Origin: Tetragonia tetragonoides
Taxonomy: Eukaryota; Streptophyta; Magnoliopsida; Caryophyllales; Aizoaceae
Assembly: GCA_038025085.1 (NCBI GenBank)
Contig: CM076146.1
Location: forward strand, 12,710,001-12,774,000
Direction of reading: 5' to 3'
DNA length: 64,000 nt
Shown here: positions 22,663 through 34,601 of the stretch, one piece after another
Numbering within the stretch: the first letter of the stretch is position 1
Layout of the letters: each line of letters opens with the position of its first letter
The notes under the pieces: generated by a model
Database searches by the model: none
The model's input: only the letters and a program-made list of their open reading frames with translations
What the model was told of the DNA's origin: nothing
Position numbers and translations under genes: made by a program

Positions 22663-23655
22663 ATGGCAATTACTCGTTTGATCGCGATGAAATCGACCAA
22701 AGGTAGGAAACCACGAGCGATGATCGTTGCACCTGTGCATGAGGTGGAATACGTGCAAGCCTCCGATAGTGAGCCAATGCACGACGAGCGTGACGAGGCC
22801 GCAGCTATGCTCGTGGCGCACGACATTGGCGCGCACGAGGTGGACCAACCCGTGAATGGTGATCACGATGACGACGTGCCAATCGACATCAACCATGACT
22901 TGGAAGCTAATGAGGATCCTGATTCTGAAGAAGAACCTACTGATTCCAAACCTGAGGCTGGAGATGCTCCTACTGACGAGCTGAGCGTTGAGCCTAACTC
23001 TGTGGATCATGAGATGTGATTTCAGTATGGAGCTGGAGTCCCTAATTCACCTAGCATGCCAGACCTAGAGGACATTGGTGATGCAAGCGACAACAACTCT
23101 GTACCTCCTTCGCATCCTGCTGATGTGTCTCCTCCTGTGGAGCCTTTCTTTGCCATTGATGCCAAGCTAGATGACATCCGTTCCTATATCCATCGTGCGT
23201 ACATTGTGATCGAGGGTTATGAATATGAGAACCACACGAGGATACACCAAGGTTTCTGGGTAGAACTCTTACTGGCTGGCTTACCAAACAGGCATCCTTG
23301 GAGAGGTCTCAAGGAGAAGTATGACGATGTGGTACTGAAAAGTGGCTACACCAACGATGAGAAGTATGGCAAAGGCGACCGATGGGCGCTGAGTTTCCAG
23401 GGTGTTGGAAATGAGTTATGCTTGTCTGAGTTTGAGTAAAAGGTTAACCATGTCTTAGTGCCTGCTCCTAAGGACATATGCGAGAGCTGCTGGTCAAAGA
23501 ATCGCAAGCTTGTGGACAACTTTAGAAGGCGCTTCATGCCTCAGAAGTTTAGAGATGACGAGCATCCTTACACACCATGTAGGGAAGTGAAGCCAAGGAG
23601 GAAGGATGACCATGATACATCTCCTGGATCGAAGCAAAACCCCGTCGATGTTTAG
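22663..23655 (+). pseudogene. Extra ORF (pre-gag) of element A, function unknown
   Basis: One reading frame of 330 codons from ATG 22663, broken by TGA (23017-23019) and TAA (23437-23439); all three pieces are in the same frame. The first 140 or so residues are acidic and variable. The last 190 are strongly conserved with element B: IRSYIHRAYIVIEGYEYEN, WVELLLAGLPNRHPW, GLKEKYDDVV, ELCLSEFE, KVNHVLVPAPK, FRRRFMPQKF, EVKPRRKDDHD. A CESC pair is present, but the upstream Cys pair of B is replaced (RWALSF). I do not recognise the family. It is neither gag nor pol, and it precedes gag by about 690 bp of non-coding sequence. Confidence 0.75.
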
Positions 23656-24344
23656 TTGTTTTATTAACTAGGGTTAGTTGTTTTGTTTAGAAACGTTATT
23701 TCATTATTGTGATGACCCTGCGTGGTCAAGATTGGTGTGGTGTTATGTAGTTGCCTAAGCAACAAATCTTTGTGACTGCTATTTATTTTGCAATCTATCT
23801 TATTGCAAAACTATTTCATTTGATTATATGTATGTAGCTGTGATTTGTTTAAATCATTGTCGTTATCACATGTTGCATGGTTGACTAAAAGCATGAATGC
23901 TATCTCATATCGCCATGACATGATGGGAAATCCATGTCGAATTTATGGAAAAATTTTCGTTGAGCATTATCAAATCATTTGCGAGCCAAGAGCTAAAGCA
24001 TATCAATATGATTACGTGTGATTATTTATTGCCCTACTAGAATAGTATGGAGCCTCATTATGTGCATTATGAATGTCATTGTTTATTCTCGTGAGACCAA
24101 TGTGTCTAAGGTGTATTACTTGCCTATCGAACTATTATGCATGAGAACTGAGAACAATTAAGCAAGTATGTTTCTTAGACCTACAATCTAAGGTTGATTA
24201 TCGAAACTTATATTCTAATTGCTAAATGTCAAGAGAAAGGTTTCAACTACAGCCTATTTCTCTCAATTAGACCTTAAAGGGTCGAGATGTGCAAATTATT
24301 TGAATGGTGTTCATACCATTACTTTTATATTCCCAGATCGCGAA
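23656..24344 (+). other. Conserved non-coding spacer between extra ORF and gag (element A)
   Basis: No ORF, yet recognisably the same as 41076-41772 in element B. Shared phrases include GACATGATGGGAAATCCATG (23917-; arms GACATG and CATGTC), AATAGTATGGAGCCTC, GAGACCAATGTGTCT and GCATGAGAACTGAGAAC. It could hold splice or internal-initiation signals; this is inference. Confidence 0.6.
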
Positions 24345-25575
24345 ATGACAACCAACGCTGATGGAATTGCTAGACTCGAAGATGGTCTGACCGATGTGGT
24401 CGAGATCATGGCGCGATAGTTGGAATGCCAAGAGCAACTGGAAACCGCACAAGCTTCTGAAACGCGCAGTTTTCGAGACTTTGACGCTCTTAAACCTCCT
24501 ACGTTCGACGGTGGTGCTGATCCGACTAAACTAGAGACTTGGACCATTGAGTTCCAAAAGTTGTTCCTCGCTACAAGCCGGCCTAACAACATGAAGATTA
24601 GCTCTGCGACGTTTTACCTAAAGGGTGAGGCCAACAAATGGTGGAACGATGTGTTAACTGACTTGCTTGCAGTGCCGGACTATAATTAGGATCGTTTTAA
24701 GGAATCCATTTGTGCTAGATTTTATCTAGTTCTCTACAACGCCTTAAACAGCGTGAGTTTGAAGGTTTGAGCCAAGATAAGCTGTCTTTGGTTGAGTATG
24801 CTGCCAAGCTCAACGAGCTTGCTATTTTTGCTCCTAATCTGCTGACAACTGAGGCTGAACGAATCGAGAGGTTCGAGGATGGACTGAAATGGGACATTCA
24901 AAGTTTTGTCACTGGATAATCCGTCACTTTTTAGGAATCTTATGACAAGGCCCTAAATCAGGAGAGGATTGTAGGATGTCGTGACACGCATCTAGGTAAG
25001 AACAAGCGCGACGAAGGCAATCCATCGCACTCGAACAATGGCGACAAGAGGCCAAGACCTAGTGGCAACAACAACAACTACCAAGGTGGTCAGAACCATG
25101 GTGCGAATAGGGATCGTGACTCGAATAGTCATCAAGCTACGATAATGTCTAGAAGGAATACGCCTTGTACTCGTTGTAACAAGACGCATCCTGATAAGAA
25201 CTGTCGTGGTGACGTGTTGCAGTGCTATGAATGCAACAAGCCGGGTCATAAAGCTTCTGAGTGTTGGAGCCGAGGAAGGAATGGTAATGGGCAGAACCGC
25301 GATAACAACTATAATCGCATGGTGGAAATAATAATGGCTATCGTGGTAATGGTGGTAACCACCGTGGAAACGGGGGTTACAACAACAACAACAACCGCAA
25401 CAACGCTGCTCCTGCCGTGAATAACCAGGCACAAGTTCGTGCATTTGCTAATCCCGCGGCGAACAACAACAACAACAATAGAGGGGTTAATGGAAGAATG
25501 TTTGTGATGAACCACAATGAGCCAGAAGCAAACCCGAACGTAATTCCTGGTACTTTTCTTGTTAATTCTTTTCCC
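24345..25575 (+). pseudogene. gag of element A
   Basis: ATG 24345 begins MTTNADGIARLEDGLTDVVE. An in-frame TAG at 24417 replaces a Gln codon kept in B, and a TAG near 24687 replaces Trp. Capsid-like phrases are DFDALKPPTFDGGADPTKLE and YLKGEANKWWNDV. Two zinc knuckles follow near 25165-25260: CTRCNKTHPDKNC and CYECNKPGHKASEC. An Asn/Gly-rich tail leads to the protease. It is broken by several stops and frameshifts. Confidence 0.85.
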
Positions 25576-25577
25576 GC

Positions 25578-25960
25578 TTGTTTTTGTTTGATAGTGGTGC
25601 ATCGCATTCTTTTCTTTCTAAGAGCTTTGCATCTAAGATAGGCCTAGAACCTAGTTCAGTGTATCGGGATAACATTACGATGACTAATGGATCGAATGTT
25701 AGTTGTAATTCGTTGTACGAGAAGTGTTCGATCAGTATAGCTGGTTCCGAGCTACCTGTAGACTTGATTCAGTTCGAGTTGGGTGAGTTTGACGTTATTA
25801 TGGGAATGGACTGGTTATATAATTTTAGGGCTAATATAGAATGCTTCGAACAACGTGTTACTTTGCGAGGACCTAGAGGTAAGAAGATCACTTACCTAGG
25901 AGTTGTGGTCAAAGCCAAGCTGAAGGTGATGGCGACTATGAAGGTCAAAGAGTGCGTGAC
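25578..25960 (+). pseudogene. Aspartic protease of element A
   Basis: FLFDSGASHSFLSKSFASKI carries the active-site DSGAS, followed by GEFDVIMGMDWLYNF. The frame is interrupted at 25960 by the Athila-like element; the downstream pol resumes at 35234. Confidence 0.85.
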
Positions 25961-27399
25961 TGATGAGTGCTTAATTAGAGCTTTTTTTCCATGTGATAAA
26001 CACACTCATTTAATTGGTTTCATGGTAATTATATCATTTCTTTGTGAGATTTTATGATTATTGTGATACAGATGACTACTTGGGGTATGTTTGTGTTTTG
26101 ATGTGTTTTAGGATATTTTGAAACCCCGAGGCTTGATAGAGAATTTGGAGATGATTTGGAGTCGCAATCGTCAAAGAAGAAGTTGAGGAAGATGCCTTAG
26201 AGTAAGCCAAGCGAGAAAAGAAGCGCAAAAACGAAGTTGTAGGCAAAATTGCACTTGCACGACCATGTGAGTTTGAAGGCTACACCTTGCATGACCATGC
26301 AAGTAAGTCAGTGAGCTCAATAAGGGTTGCACGACCATGCAACTTTCCTTCACAAATTCCGCCCGACCATGCAAGCTGCCGGAAATTGAGCATGCAAGTC
26401 GTGACCTTTGCCAGTCCAATGGCTTTTCACACTAATCCGTCTACATTCATTTTGGGGGATATAAAAGGAGAGAGAACTCATCTCTTTCACCCCATATCTT
26501 ATCACCCCATGTTCTCTCAAACACTTTTATGCTTTCTATAATAGAATCAAACACTAGCTTTATTTTGTAATTTGAAGATTGAAATTTGCACTTTCAAGTT
26601 TTGTTCAAGTTCTTCAATTGGAGCATCTTTGGGTATTTCTTATCCCTACTTTCTCTTCCCATCTCTCTACTTGTTTTAGATTAATTTCAATATACTCCAT
26701 GAATGTTCTTGCTTTTGTTCTTGAATTCTAGTTCATTCATGCTTAATTTAGTTTTCATTGTTTGCTTGTTGTTCTCTAATATCATGAGTAGCTAAATTCC
26801 TTATCTAGGATTGATGTAGCCAAAGCTTAGTTCTTTGATGCCCTAATTAGTTTGACAAGCATGTTTTAGGATATTGTTGCGATCAATTGTTTGTGTGCTT
26901 ATCTACTTGTTAGATGACTAACTCATGTTCGAGAGAAACTTGTTAATTGTCGGAACTCAAACAATTGACAAGATTGCCTAATCACGAGAGTAGGTTAGAA
27001 AGTATTGGGATATTTGGAATTGTTATGATCTTAATGCTCTTGATTTAGCTTTATTCCATGAGAATAGGAATTTGGTTATTTTAAGTTTATCCTTTAACCG
27101 TCGAGAGAGGATTTTTGGTGTCTTATAATTCTGTCCTTGCTTATATGTTCGATTTTACATGCTTGTTAGACTTATCGCTTTGCATTAAGGAATTATAGTG
27201 GAGGTGAAGTCAATCCTAGTTCTTAGTTCTTGATATCTTTTCATTGTTAATTTGCGTTCTTAGTTGATAATTACAAAAACTCCACTTTTTGATCGCTTAG
27301 CTTGTTGAATTTAAGAAAAATTAATATTTGGAATCGATAGCTCCTTGTGGTTCGATATTTATATTATGATAATATACCCGTGCACTTGCGAGCCTATCA
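25961..27399 (+). repeat. 5' LTR of Athila-like element (1,439 bp)
   Basis: Starts TGATGAGTGC and ends GAGCCTATCA. Near 26250-26375 it carries four copies of [C/T]GACCATG (26260, 26292, 26332, 26364). A TATA-like GATATAAAAGG lies near 26457-26467. Confidence 0.9.
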
Positions 27400-27405
27400 A
27401 GTTTT

Positions 27406-27423
27406 TGGCGTCGTTGCCGGGGA
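27406..27423 (+). other. Primer-binding site, Athila-like element
   Basis: TGGCGTCGTTGCCGGGGA matches the complement of the plant tRNA-Asp 3' end with one C-to-T change; this is the characteristic Athila primer site. Confidence 0.85.
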
Positions 27424-27552
27424 TCTAGGCATTATTCCAATATTAGGCGTTTCTTAGATAGACTAGACTAAGCATGTGTGATGTGTGTTGCTTGTGTGTT
27501 TTTGATTATTCTTTCTTTTGCGTTTGATCCTCTAATCTGGTGTTTGTGGTGC

Positions 27553-30500
27553 ATGACCAGGAGTCAAGGGTCCGACAACCTCTTACCTTTGGACCCCGAG
27601 ATCGAAAGAACATCCCGCTCCGCTAGAAAGAGAGCACGAAAGCGCTTACAGGAAGAGTTGAGAAAGCAACGTGAGCTTGAACTAGAACAAGCTACCATGG
27701 GAGATGATCTTCGATCCTTGAGGGATTTATCTAATCCCACCGTTAGTAACATTGGTTCGAGTATCACGAGGCCGGTTATTGCGGCCAAAAATTTTTAGAT
27801 CAAAACGTCCTTCATTTCCTTCATCAAGGAGGACCAATACTATGGGAACCATGGTGAAGACCCCAATGACCACATTGCTCTATTCTTGGAGAAATGTGAC
27901 ACCTTGAAGATGAATGGGGTTAGTGATGATGCTTTCCGCCTCCGCTTGTTTCCATTCTCTTTGGCGGGGAAAGCAAAGCAATGGTTGAGTAGCCAAGCTA
28001 CCAACTCATTCACTACATGGGAGGCTTTGTCCAATGCCTTCTTGATTCGGTATTTCCCACCGGACTCGGCTAACAAACTGAGGAATGACATCCATGCCTT
28101 TCATAGTGATGGCGAATCCTTGTATGAAGCATGGGATCGCTTCAAAGAGTTGCAAAGAAAGTGCCCTCCACATGGCATTGAACAATGGCTCCTTATTCAA
28201 ACATTTTATAGTGGATTGAATCTCACTATGAGAATGTCCATTGATACCGCCGCGGGTGGCTCTATAATGACCTTGAGGCCGATTGCGGCTAAAACCTTGC
28301 TTGAGAACATGGATTCCAATAACTATCAATAGTCTTCCTTCGATAGAGGGGGAGCTCGCAAGAGTAGTAGTGGCAAGTTTGATGTTGATGTGGTGACAAT
28401 TTTGACAAGCAAGTTAGATGCTCTTTCTCACCAAGTTCAACGAATGCAACCGAGTAGCTCTCAAGGGCAAGTGTACATGAGCAATGATACTCAAGAGATG
28501 GCAATTGAACAAGCCACTGCCCTCCATAACTTCAATCCCCGTCCTCCGAATCACCCTTTCTCCCAAACATACAATCCGGGTTGGAGAAATCATCCTAACT
28601 TCTCCTACCAAAATTCGGCCCCTTCTCCACCACAAAATCCTCCATCAAACAGTTATCCTCCACAAAGCACCAACATCCAACCTCCCGGTTTTCAACCAAG
28701 AGCCACTTATCAAAATCCGTCACCACAACCCCCAAAGTTCAACCTCATGGAAACTTTCGTGAGTACCCAAGTGAAATAACATGAGTCCACTCAAGAGTCT
28801 ATTCGGCAATTGACTTCAAAACTTGATTCATTGGCCACTCACAATAAAATGCTTGAGAATCAAATTTCTCAACTAGCTAGCCCTTCTAGTAGGCCTCCGG
28901 GTCAACTTCCGGGCAAGCCCGAGATGAATCAAAGGGGGCATGTAAATGCTATTTTCTTGAGAAATGGGGAGAACTTGAAGGAGTTTCACATGGTGGAAAA
29001 GGAGAGTGAGGGGAACATAAATGATGAGAGTGATAAAGTGGTGAACGTTGTGAATGCTTGTGAGGATGGAGGAAAGGAGAAAAATGAGACGGAGACTCCA
29101 AGGCAAAAGGAACCCAATGTTGTTCATATTGAGCCACACAGACCACCAGTTCCTTTTCCTCAATGGTTAGTGAATTCCACTTTGTTGAAGAAGTATGGCA
29201 AGTTCTTAGAGGTACGCAAGAAGCTCAACATCAATATCCCATTCCTTGAGGCAATTTCAGAGATGCCTTCGTATGGGAAATTCTTGAAGGAGATATTATC
29301 CAACAAACGCAAGTTTGATGAGAGTAAAACGGTGTCTTTAACAGAGGAATGTAGTGCAATTCTCCAAAACAAGTCACCTTCGAAGCTTAAGGATCCCGGT
29401 TCATTCTCTATCCCTTGTGTTATTGGTAAAATGTATTTTGATAAGGCCTTGTGTGATCTCGGTGCCAGTGTGAGTTTATTGTCATTATCTATTTGCAAGA
29501 AGCTTGGCTTGAGCGACTTGAAACCCACCTCCATGTCGTTGCAACTTGTCGATCGGTCGGTCAAGTATCCGGTTGGTGTCTTGAAAAATGTACCTCTTCA
29601 TGTGAGGACCCCAATTATCCTTGGAAGGCCATTCTTTGCTACCGCTGGTGCGGTAATTGATGTTAAAGGTGGGAGAATATGCTTGAATATTGGTGATGAG
29701 AAGGTTGAGTTTAGTTTCTCCAATAATGTGATGAAACCCTCTTTTGGGAACTCTTGTTGTAGAGTTGACTCAATTGATCCTCCATTGCAAAATAACCTCA
29801 ATGATCTCCTTGGAGAATCTCTTGAAAATGGTGATCATTCAATGTTTTTTGAGGAGGACATCACATTAGTGTAGACGCCAAAAAAGCGTCTTCAGATTTC
29901 TCCACAAAGGCCCAATGATGAAAGGAGTAATTTTTAAGTTTGAACTACTAGTTTGCTTTAATAGTTAAGATAAGGTCTCAGATTTTTCCCTCCAAACACT
30001 CCTTTATTCCATTCCATTCAGAAGCCCCGTTCAAGATCTTTCCAACGACATGTCTCATGCCTCATTCTGACACTCGGTCGCCAAGTTGCGTTTTAAGAGT
30101 AAAATTGTCTTTTACCGTTCAGGGGTAAAACGACATTTTCATGTTTTTCAGAATATTTAAAATCATCTGGAAAATGAAAATGGTCTGGATGACGTCATTA
30201 TGACGTCATCCAGCTGGCTGCTGATAGCCGTCAGCGGCCCTGGGGAAAGTCCCAGGGCCGCTAGCGGCGCTGACAAATTTCCCAGCGGCACTGACTTCCC
30301 TTTGGGCCCGGCTCATTTTTCAAGCCCGTCTCATTTTTCAGCTCAAATTCGACCGTACAACTCTACTTTTCCACGCCTATATAAACAATCCTTCACCCTT
30401 AATTCAAAACACACAGTCTACAATTGACAACCTCTATTCTCAGGAGTACTAACACTGAGTTTCCCCCTCTTTCTTCCAAACTTGAGATCTATTTTTACTA

Positions 30501-31255
30501 TTCTTGTCAAATATAGCCTACAGTTCAGGTACAAATTCCTGAGGGTTCAAATTATATTAATTGCTTAATTGTTTATTTTCTAAGTAGTCATAACGTAGAT
30601 GTCATGCTAGGTCACGTTTTTATTGCTTCCTAAATATTGTCTGTATAATCGTTGTGCGGCCCAACTTGTCAATCGAATGCATGTCTAAAAAAGGGTTCAA
30701 AATAAATGTTGTGATGCTTGTGATAAACCAATTAATAGTCTAAGTCTAGGTTGTTAATCCGGTTTCGCATGGAAATTATGTCTTTAAATTATTAAGCAAA
30801 CTTGAGTTAGTAGAGGCCGTCATAAACGGGCGAGTTGGGTGCCTAACACCTTCCCACCTCGTACCTTCGCCCCTGAACCCTTTATTCTTGGGTACTTATA
30901 TGTTTTATATAAGCGGGAGTTTTTCTAAAAACATGATTAGTTCACTTATCGCGCTATTAGGTTGTCCCTTCGGTTTGTCCCCTCGATAAAACGTCGATAG
31001 CAGATTTGTGACCTCTTTCATGGTTTTTATTCAATTCAAGTCTTTACAAAAGCTTTTCTAACTCGAGGGTCCCTTGAACATATCTAAGCCCCCAACTGAC
31101 AAATTTTCTATAAGGACGCACTCCGTGGAAACAAGGATCGGAAAAATCCCGGGTCCTTACAATTAGGTGATCATGATCATGAGGTCCCTAAAAAAGATGC
31201 ACACAAGCCTAAGGAAAAGACATATGTGAAGAAGAAATCAACTCCTAGGGTTTGA
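27553..31255 (+). pseudogene. gag-protease of Athila-like element, with nonsense codons and solo-LTR insertion
   Basis: One frame runs from MTRSQGSDNLLPLDPEIERT (27553) to 29869, with three in-frame stops: TAG 27796, TAG 28330 and TAA 28777. Gag core: EKCDTLKMNGVSDDAFRLRL, FPFSLAGKAKQWL, FLIRYFPPDSANKLRNDIHA, DRFKELQRKCPPHG. The protease region has the DLGAS active site in LCDLGASVSLLSLSICKKLG and IILGRPFFATAGAVIDVKGG. The frame breaks at EEDITL where the solo LTR begins and resumes at 31167 with GDHDHEVPKKDAHKPKEKTY to a TGA at 31253. No RT follows. Confidence 0.85.
29870..31161 (+). mobile_element. Solo LTR, Tat-lineage-like, 1,292 bp
   Basis: Starts TGTAGACGCC, ends GGTCCTTACA, and is flanked by perfect ATTAG duplications (29865-29869, 31162-31166). 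TATA box CTATATAAAC at 30377-30386. Two perfect hairpins lie upstream: CTGGATGACGTCA with its complement (30185-30213) and GGCCCTGGG with its complement (30236-30259). The phrase GGGTGCCTAACACCTTCCC near 30837 is common in Tat/Ogre-type LTRs. No internal region, so it arose by LTR-LTR recombination. Confidence 0.85.
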
Positions 31256-34200
31256 AAGAGGTTTATTGACAAGGTTAAGGAGATTATCATGGAATGGCGA
31301 CCTAAGGCCACTATCCAACTAAATGGAACAAGTCCGAGGTTCATGGCAACAAGAGTGATCATCGTGGCAACATTGCCATCTTTGTGATCCATCCGGGATA
31401 AGTCAAGGAATTGTCGAGCTCTCGGCCTTAAAAGCGCGCTTGTTGGGAGGCAACCCAAGTTTTATTTGCTTTATTTTACTTTTTATTTAGTTTGCTTTTA
31501 ATCTCCAAAAAGATTAAAGAAAGAAAAAGCAAAAAAAAAAAAGAGAAAAAAAGAAAAAAGAAGAAGAAAAAAAAAAAGAGTAGAAAATCCAAAAATAGTT
31601 AGATATTTGTTTAGTTTTTATTTACTTAATTCTTGTTTTGTTTTGTAGGTAAAGTCTGAAAAAAAAACAACAATTAGATATTTGCTTGCTTTGCCTGACC
31701 ATGCCATAGCCGCTCTTCCTCTCTGTCTAAGGCACCCGACCAGGCGTCATCAGGTCCGCAGCTCACCCCCAGTACAACCACCCTACCGTTTGCCCGGGTA
31801 ACAGCAGCACCCAACACCATGCTTGACCAGGCGGCGTCAGTTCTCCAGCCCTTGTCACGCACGGCCAGGTACCATCAGGTGCCCAGCAGCTCGAGATCGC
31901 TCCTGATCAGGCGAACTTCTGCCCACCACTGCGCCCGACCGCGCACCCACCTCACCACCTCTCTGTTTCACCCGCCCGCTCAGGTGGCCATACAGCTCAC
32001 CAAGCGCCCGACTAGGCGCTACCCCTTCTCCACAAAACTTCAGCCACCCCTCTTTTCTCTCTCCTCACAAAACCAAACCCCAACTCTCGCCTCCCTCTTA
32101 TCCCGTCACTTCCCCTGTTCTCTCTCTCTCTCTCAAACCACATAACCTACGGAATTCCGACAGCCCACCGCCACAGCCCGCCCTCCTCACCTCTTCTGTT
32201 CCTCTCTCCCTCTATCCACCAACACCTGTTCGTTGAAGCCTCCACCACAGACTGCCTTACGGCATCGAGGTGCTCTGGTCTGATGTACTATGTCCCATGT
32301 TCGTGAGTGCTCGTAATTCCAGCCTTTCATCCGATTAATTCTATATGGTGAATTAGTGATTCACTTGTCCTTAATTCAAGAGGTATCTCACGATTTTCTT
32401 TTCAATTTGGAGCTGTTTCACTTGACCATAGCCCTCTGTTTGTACGAATTTGAGAAAGTCGGGGTGATATTTGGGCGATGTTGACTATTTTGGACTTGAT
32501 TCGGAGCAACCGACTGAGGTACATGATTGAATTGTTGAATTTCGTTTGAAATTGAAATAATTTGGTGTGGTACAATAGGAACTTGTGAACTCTTTTGGTG
32601 ATCAAGTTGATATTACTTATCGTGCCTTGACTTGGATGTGCTTGCTTCTGATCACCTCTGTTGATAATTTTGGACTTAGTTTCCCTTGGTGACTTAAGAA
32701 ATGGGCATAATGCGTTGATAATTTGTTTTGTGATGGCTCGATGAACTAAGCTTGGGGGTGTTGCGGCTAGTTGACGCTTGAGTGTCATTTGAGGTCAATT
32801 TGTCTCATTTGGAAATTGGTTGTTGGTATCATTTTGTGCTCCTGGAGTTTAGGGTGATTTGTGAAATGGGGTGATCGTTGTGCATTTTGTACCCTTTAAG
32901 TTACCCAATCACTTTTGACGAACTTTCTCGCGAAAGTCAATTGGAATGAGCTCATATTTGAGAGGTTAAATGCAATCGAGGAAAGCAAGGGCTCGTTTGC
33001 TCACCTTGATCCTCACCCTCCTTGTCTAGGGGAGGCTTCGTGAGTATTCTATCATCCCTTTCCCTCTATATTATTGTCTTTTCTCACATTGGGGACAATG
33101 TTCGTTTCAAGCTTGAGGGAGGTGATTTTGATGATGTTTCGTGAAATGTGAGTTGCATATAGTTTAGGTTTTAATTTCGCATGCATAAAAAAATCCAAAA
33201 AAATAGAAACAAGAAAAATCCAAATAAATGTGTGAGATGCGATCCTTCGATGATGATTCTTGTTTTATTGTGAAAATCGAAAGGATTAACTCTTGTTCTT
33301 GTGACAATGTGATTGACCCTAAGTTTTACATAGCATGATTGTTGTTGCGATTCATGGTTCTGTGGCATGCATGATGATGACTCTTGAATATTGTGTAGTT
33401 GAGTTGGATAAACGAAATTGACCATGCATCACTACGGTCTATTGTGTTTTTCATGTGTGAAACTCTCTCTTAGTCATTGGTTTCTAGAACTCACCTTGGG
33501 GAGAGGCTTCTCAACCTCTCCGAAGAGAATTCATTTCTCTTTTCTCCGTCGAGTCCGCACTTGACATTGATTGAACGAGTATGATTGAGGCATTCTTTGA
33601 ATTTCTAGCTCACTTAGCCAAATAAGCCTAACCTTGGCAATTTATCCTCTTGTGAACCACTTTGAGCTTTGCCTATTCTTTGCTTTCACCCGCTTTACAA
33701 GCCTTTTGACTGGAAAAACCATGTTTACCCTTTCGTTATGAGACTTGTAGAGTAGGGATTAGCTTTAGAGTTTATGGTACATTTCACAATGGGTAACTCC
33801 GTGGTTTGTGTAAGCTCTTGAAAGAATGGTTAAAATTCAAAGTTTGGTTCCGGGAAAAAAAAAATTCAAAAATCAGAAAAAGTTCTCAAGAAAAAGATTT
33901 AAAAAAAATAATAATCATAAAAGATTGAAATGGAAAAAAAAAGGAGAGAATAAAAAGGTTGAGCTCTTGAAAGTTGTGCTTGAATGAGGAGTATTTCAAT
34001 AGAGTTTGGTGATATTGGTTAAATGTTGATTTTTGTTAGTCGGAGTTCCGCGTTGTTTACCTTATGGCCATGAGGTGAATTAACGATTTTTGCTCCACTA
34101 GTTTCATGACATCCTTAGCCAACTATCCAAATGAACTTGTCCTACCCTTCATCCTAAGTCTACGTTACAATCTATGAAAGTCCTCTTGACTCGTTTATAT

Positions 34201-34601
34201 CAATTGTCCTTAGCGGAGGAGATGTGAGATGATAGGTGAGCATATGGCAAACCATGACTTTTGAGATGAGTATTGAGAGGAACCCACTTTGATTGTCAAT
34301 TTTAAACACTTGAGTGTGAGTGTCCGCTTACCTAAACTGAGGGTCTTTCGACTTTGCTATGCTACATTCGAGAGTGGGTCTGGTGGTATGATTTGGATGT
34401 TGTGGATCGCAACTACATGATGTGCTATGTGAATTTGAACGGCTTTGTCATTATTGACCTTGACTTGGGTTTATTCTTTTGGACTTGATGTTGCTTTTGA
34501 AACTTGGTTTGAGAAGGTGATCTCTTGTTCTTTGTTCCCCGTTTCCCCTGTCTTGGCGTGTTTTGCTTGGAGACAAGAAAAGACTTAAGCTTGGGGGAGT
34601 T
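31256..34601 (+). other. Non-coding 3' half of Athila-like element
   Basis: 3.3 kb without pol or env-like frames. It has purine-rich runs (31505-31600, 33858-33960), a GC-rich block with repeated [C/T]GACCAGGC words (31690-32020), AGCTTGGGGGTG-type phrases, and the terminal PPT AAGCTTGGGGGAGTT ending at 34601. Confidence 0.7.

Noticed and set aside
24992..25444. His/Val-rich minus-strand frames
   Set aside because: Antisense of the Asn/Gly-rich gag tail; the same occurs at 42569-43027.
31819..32145. 108-codon frame in the Athila-like 3' half
   Set aside because: Low-complexity GC/CT-rich DNA; not env-like and no family signal.
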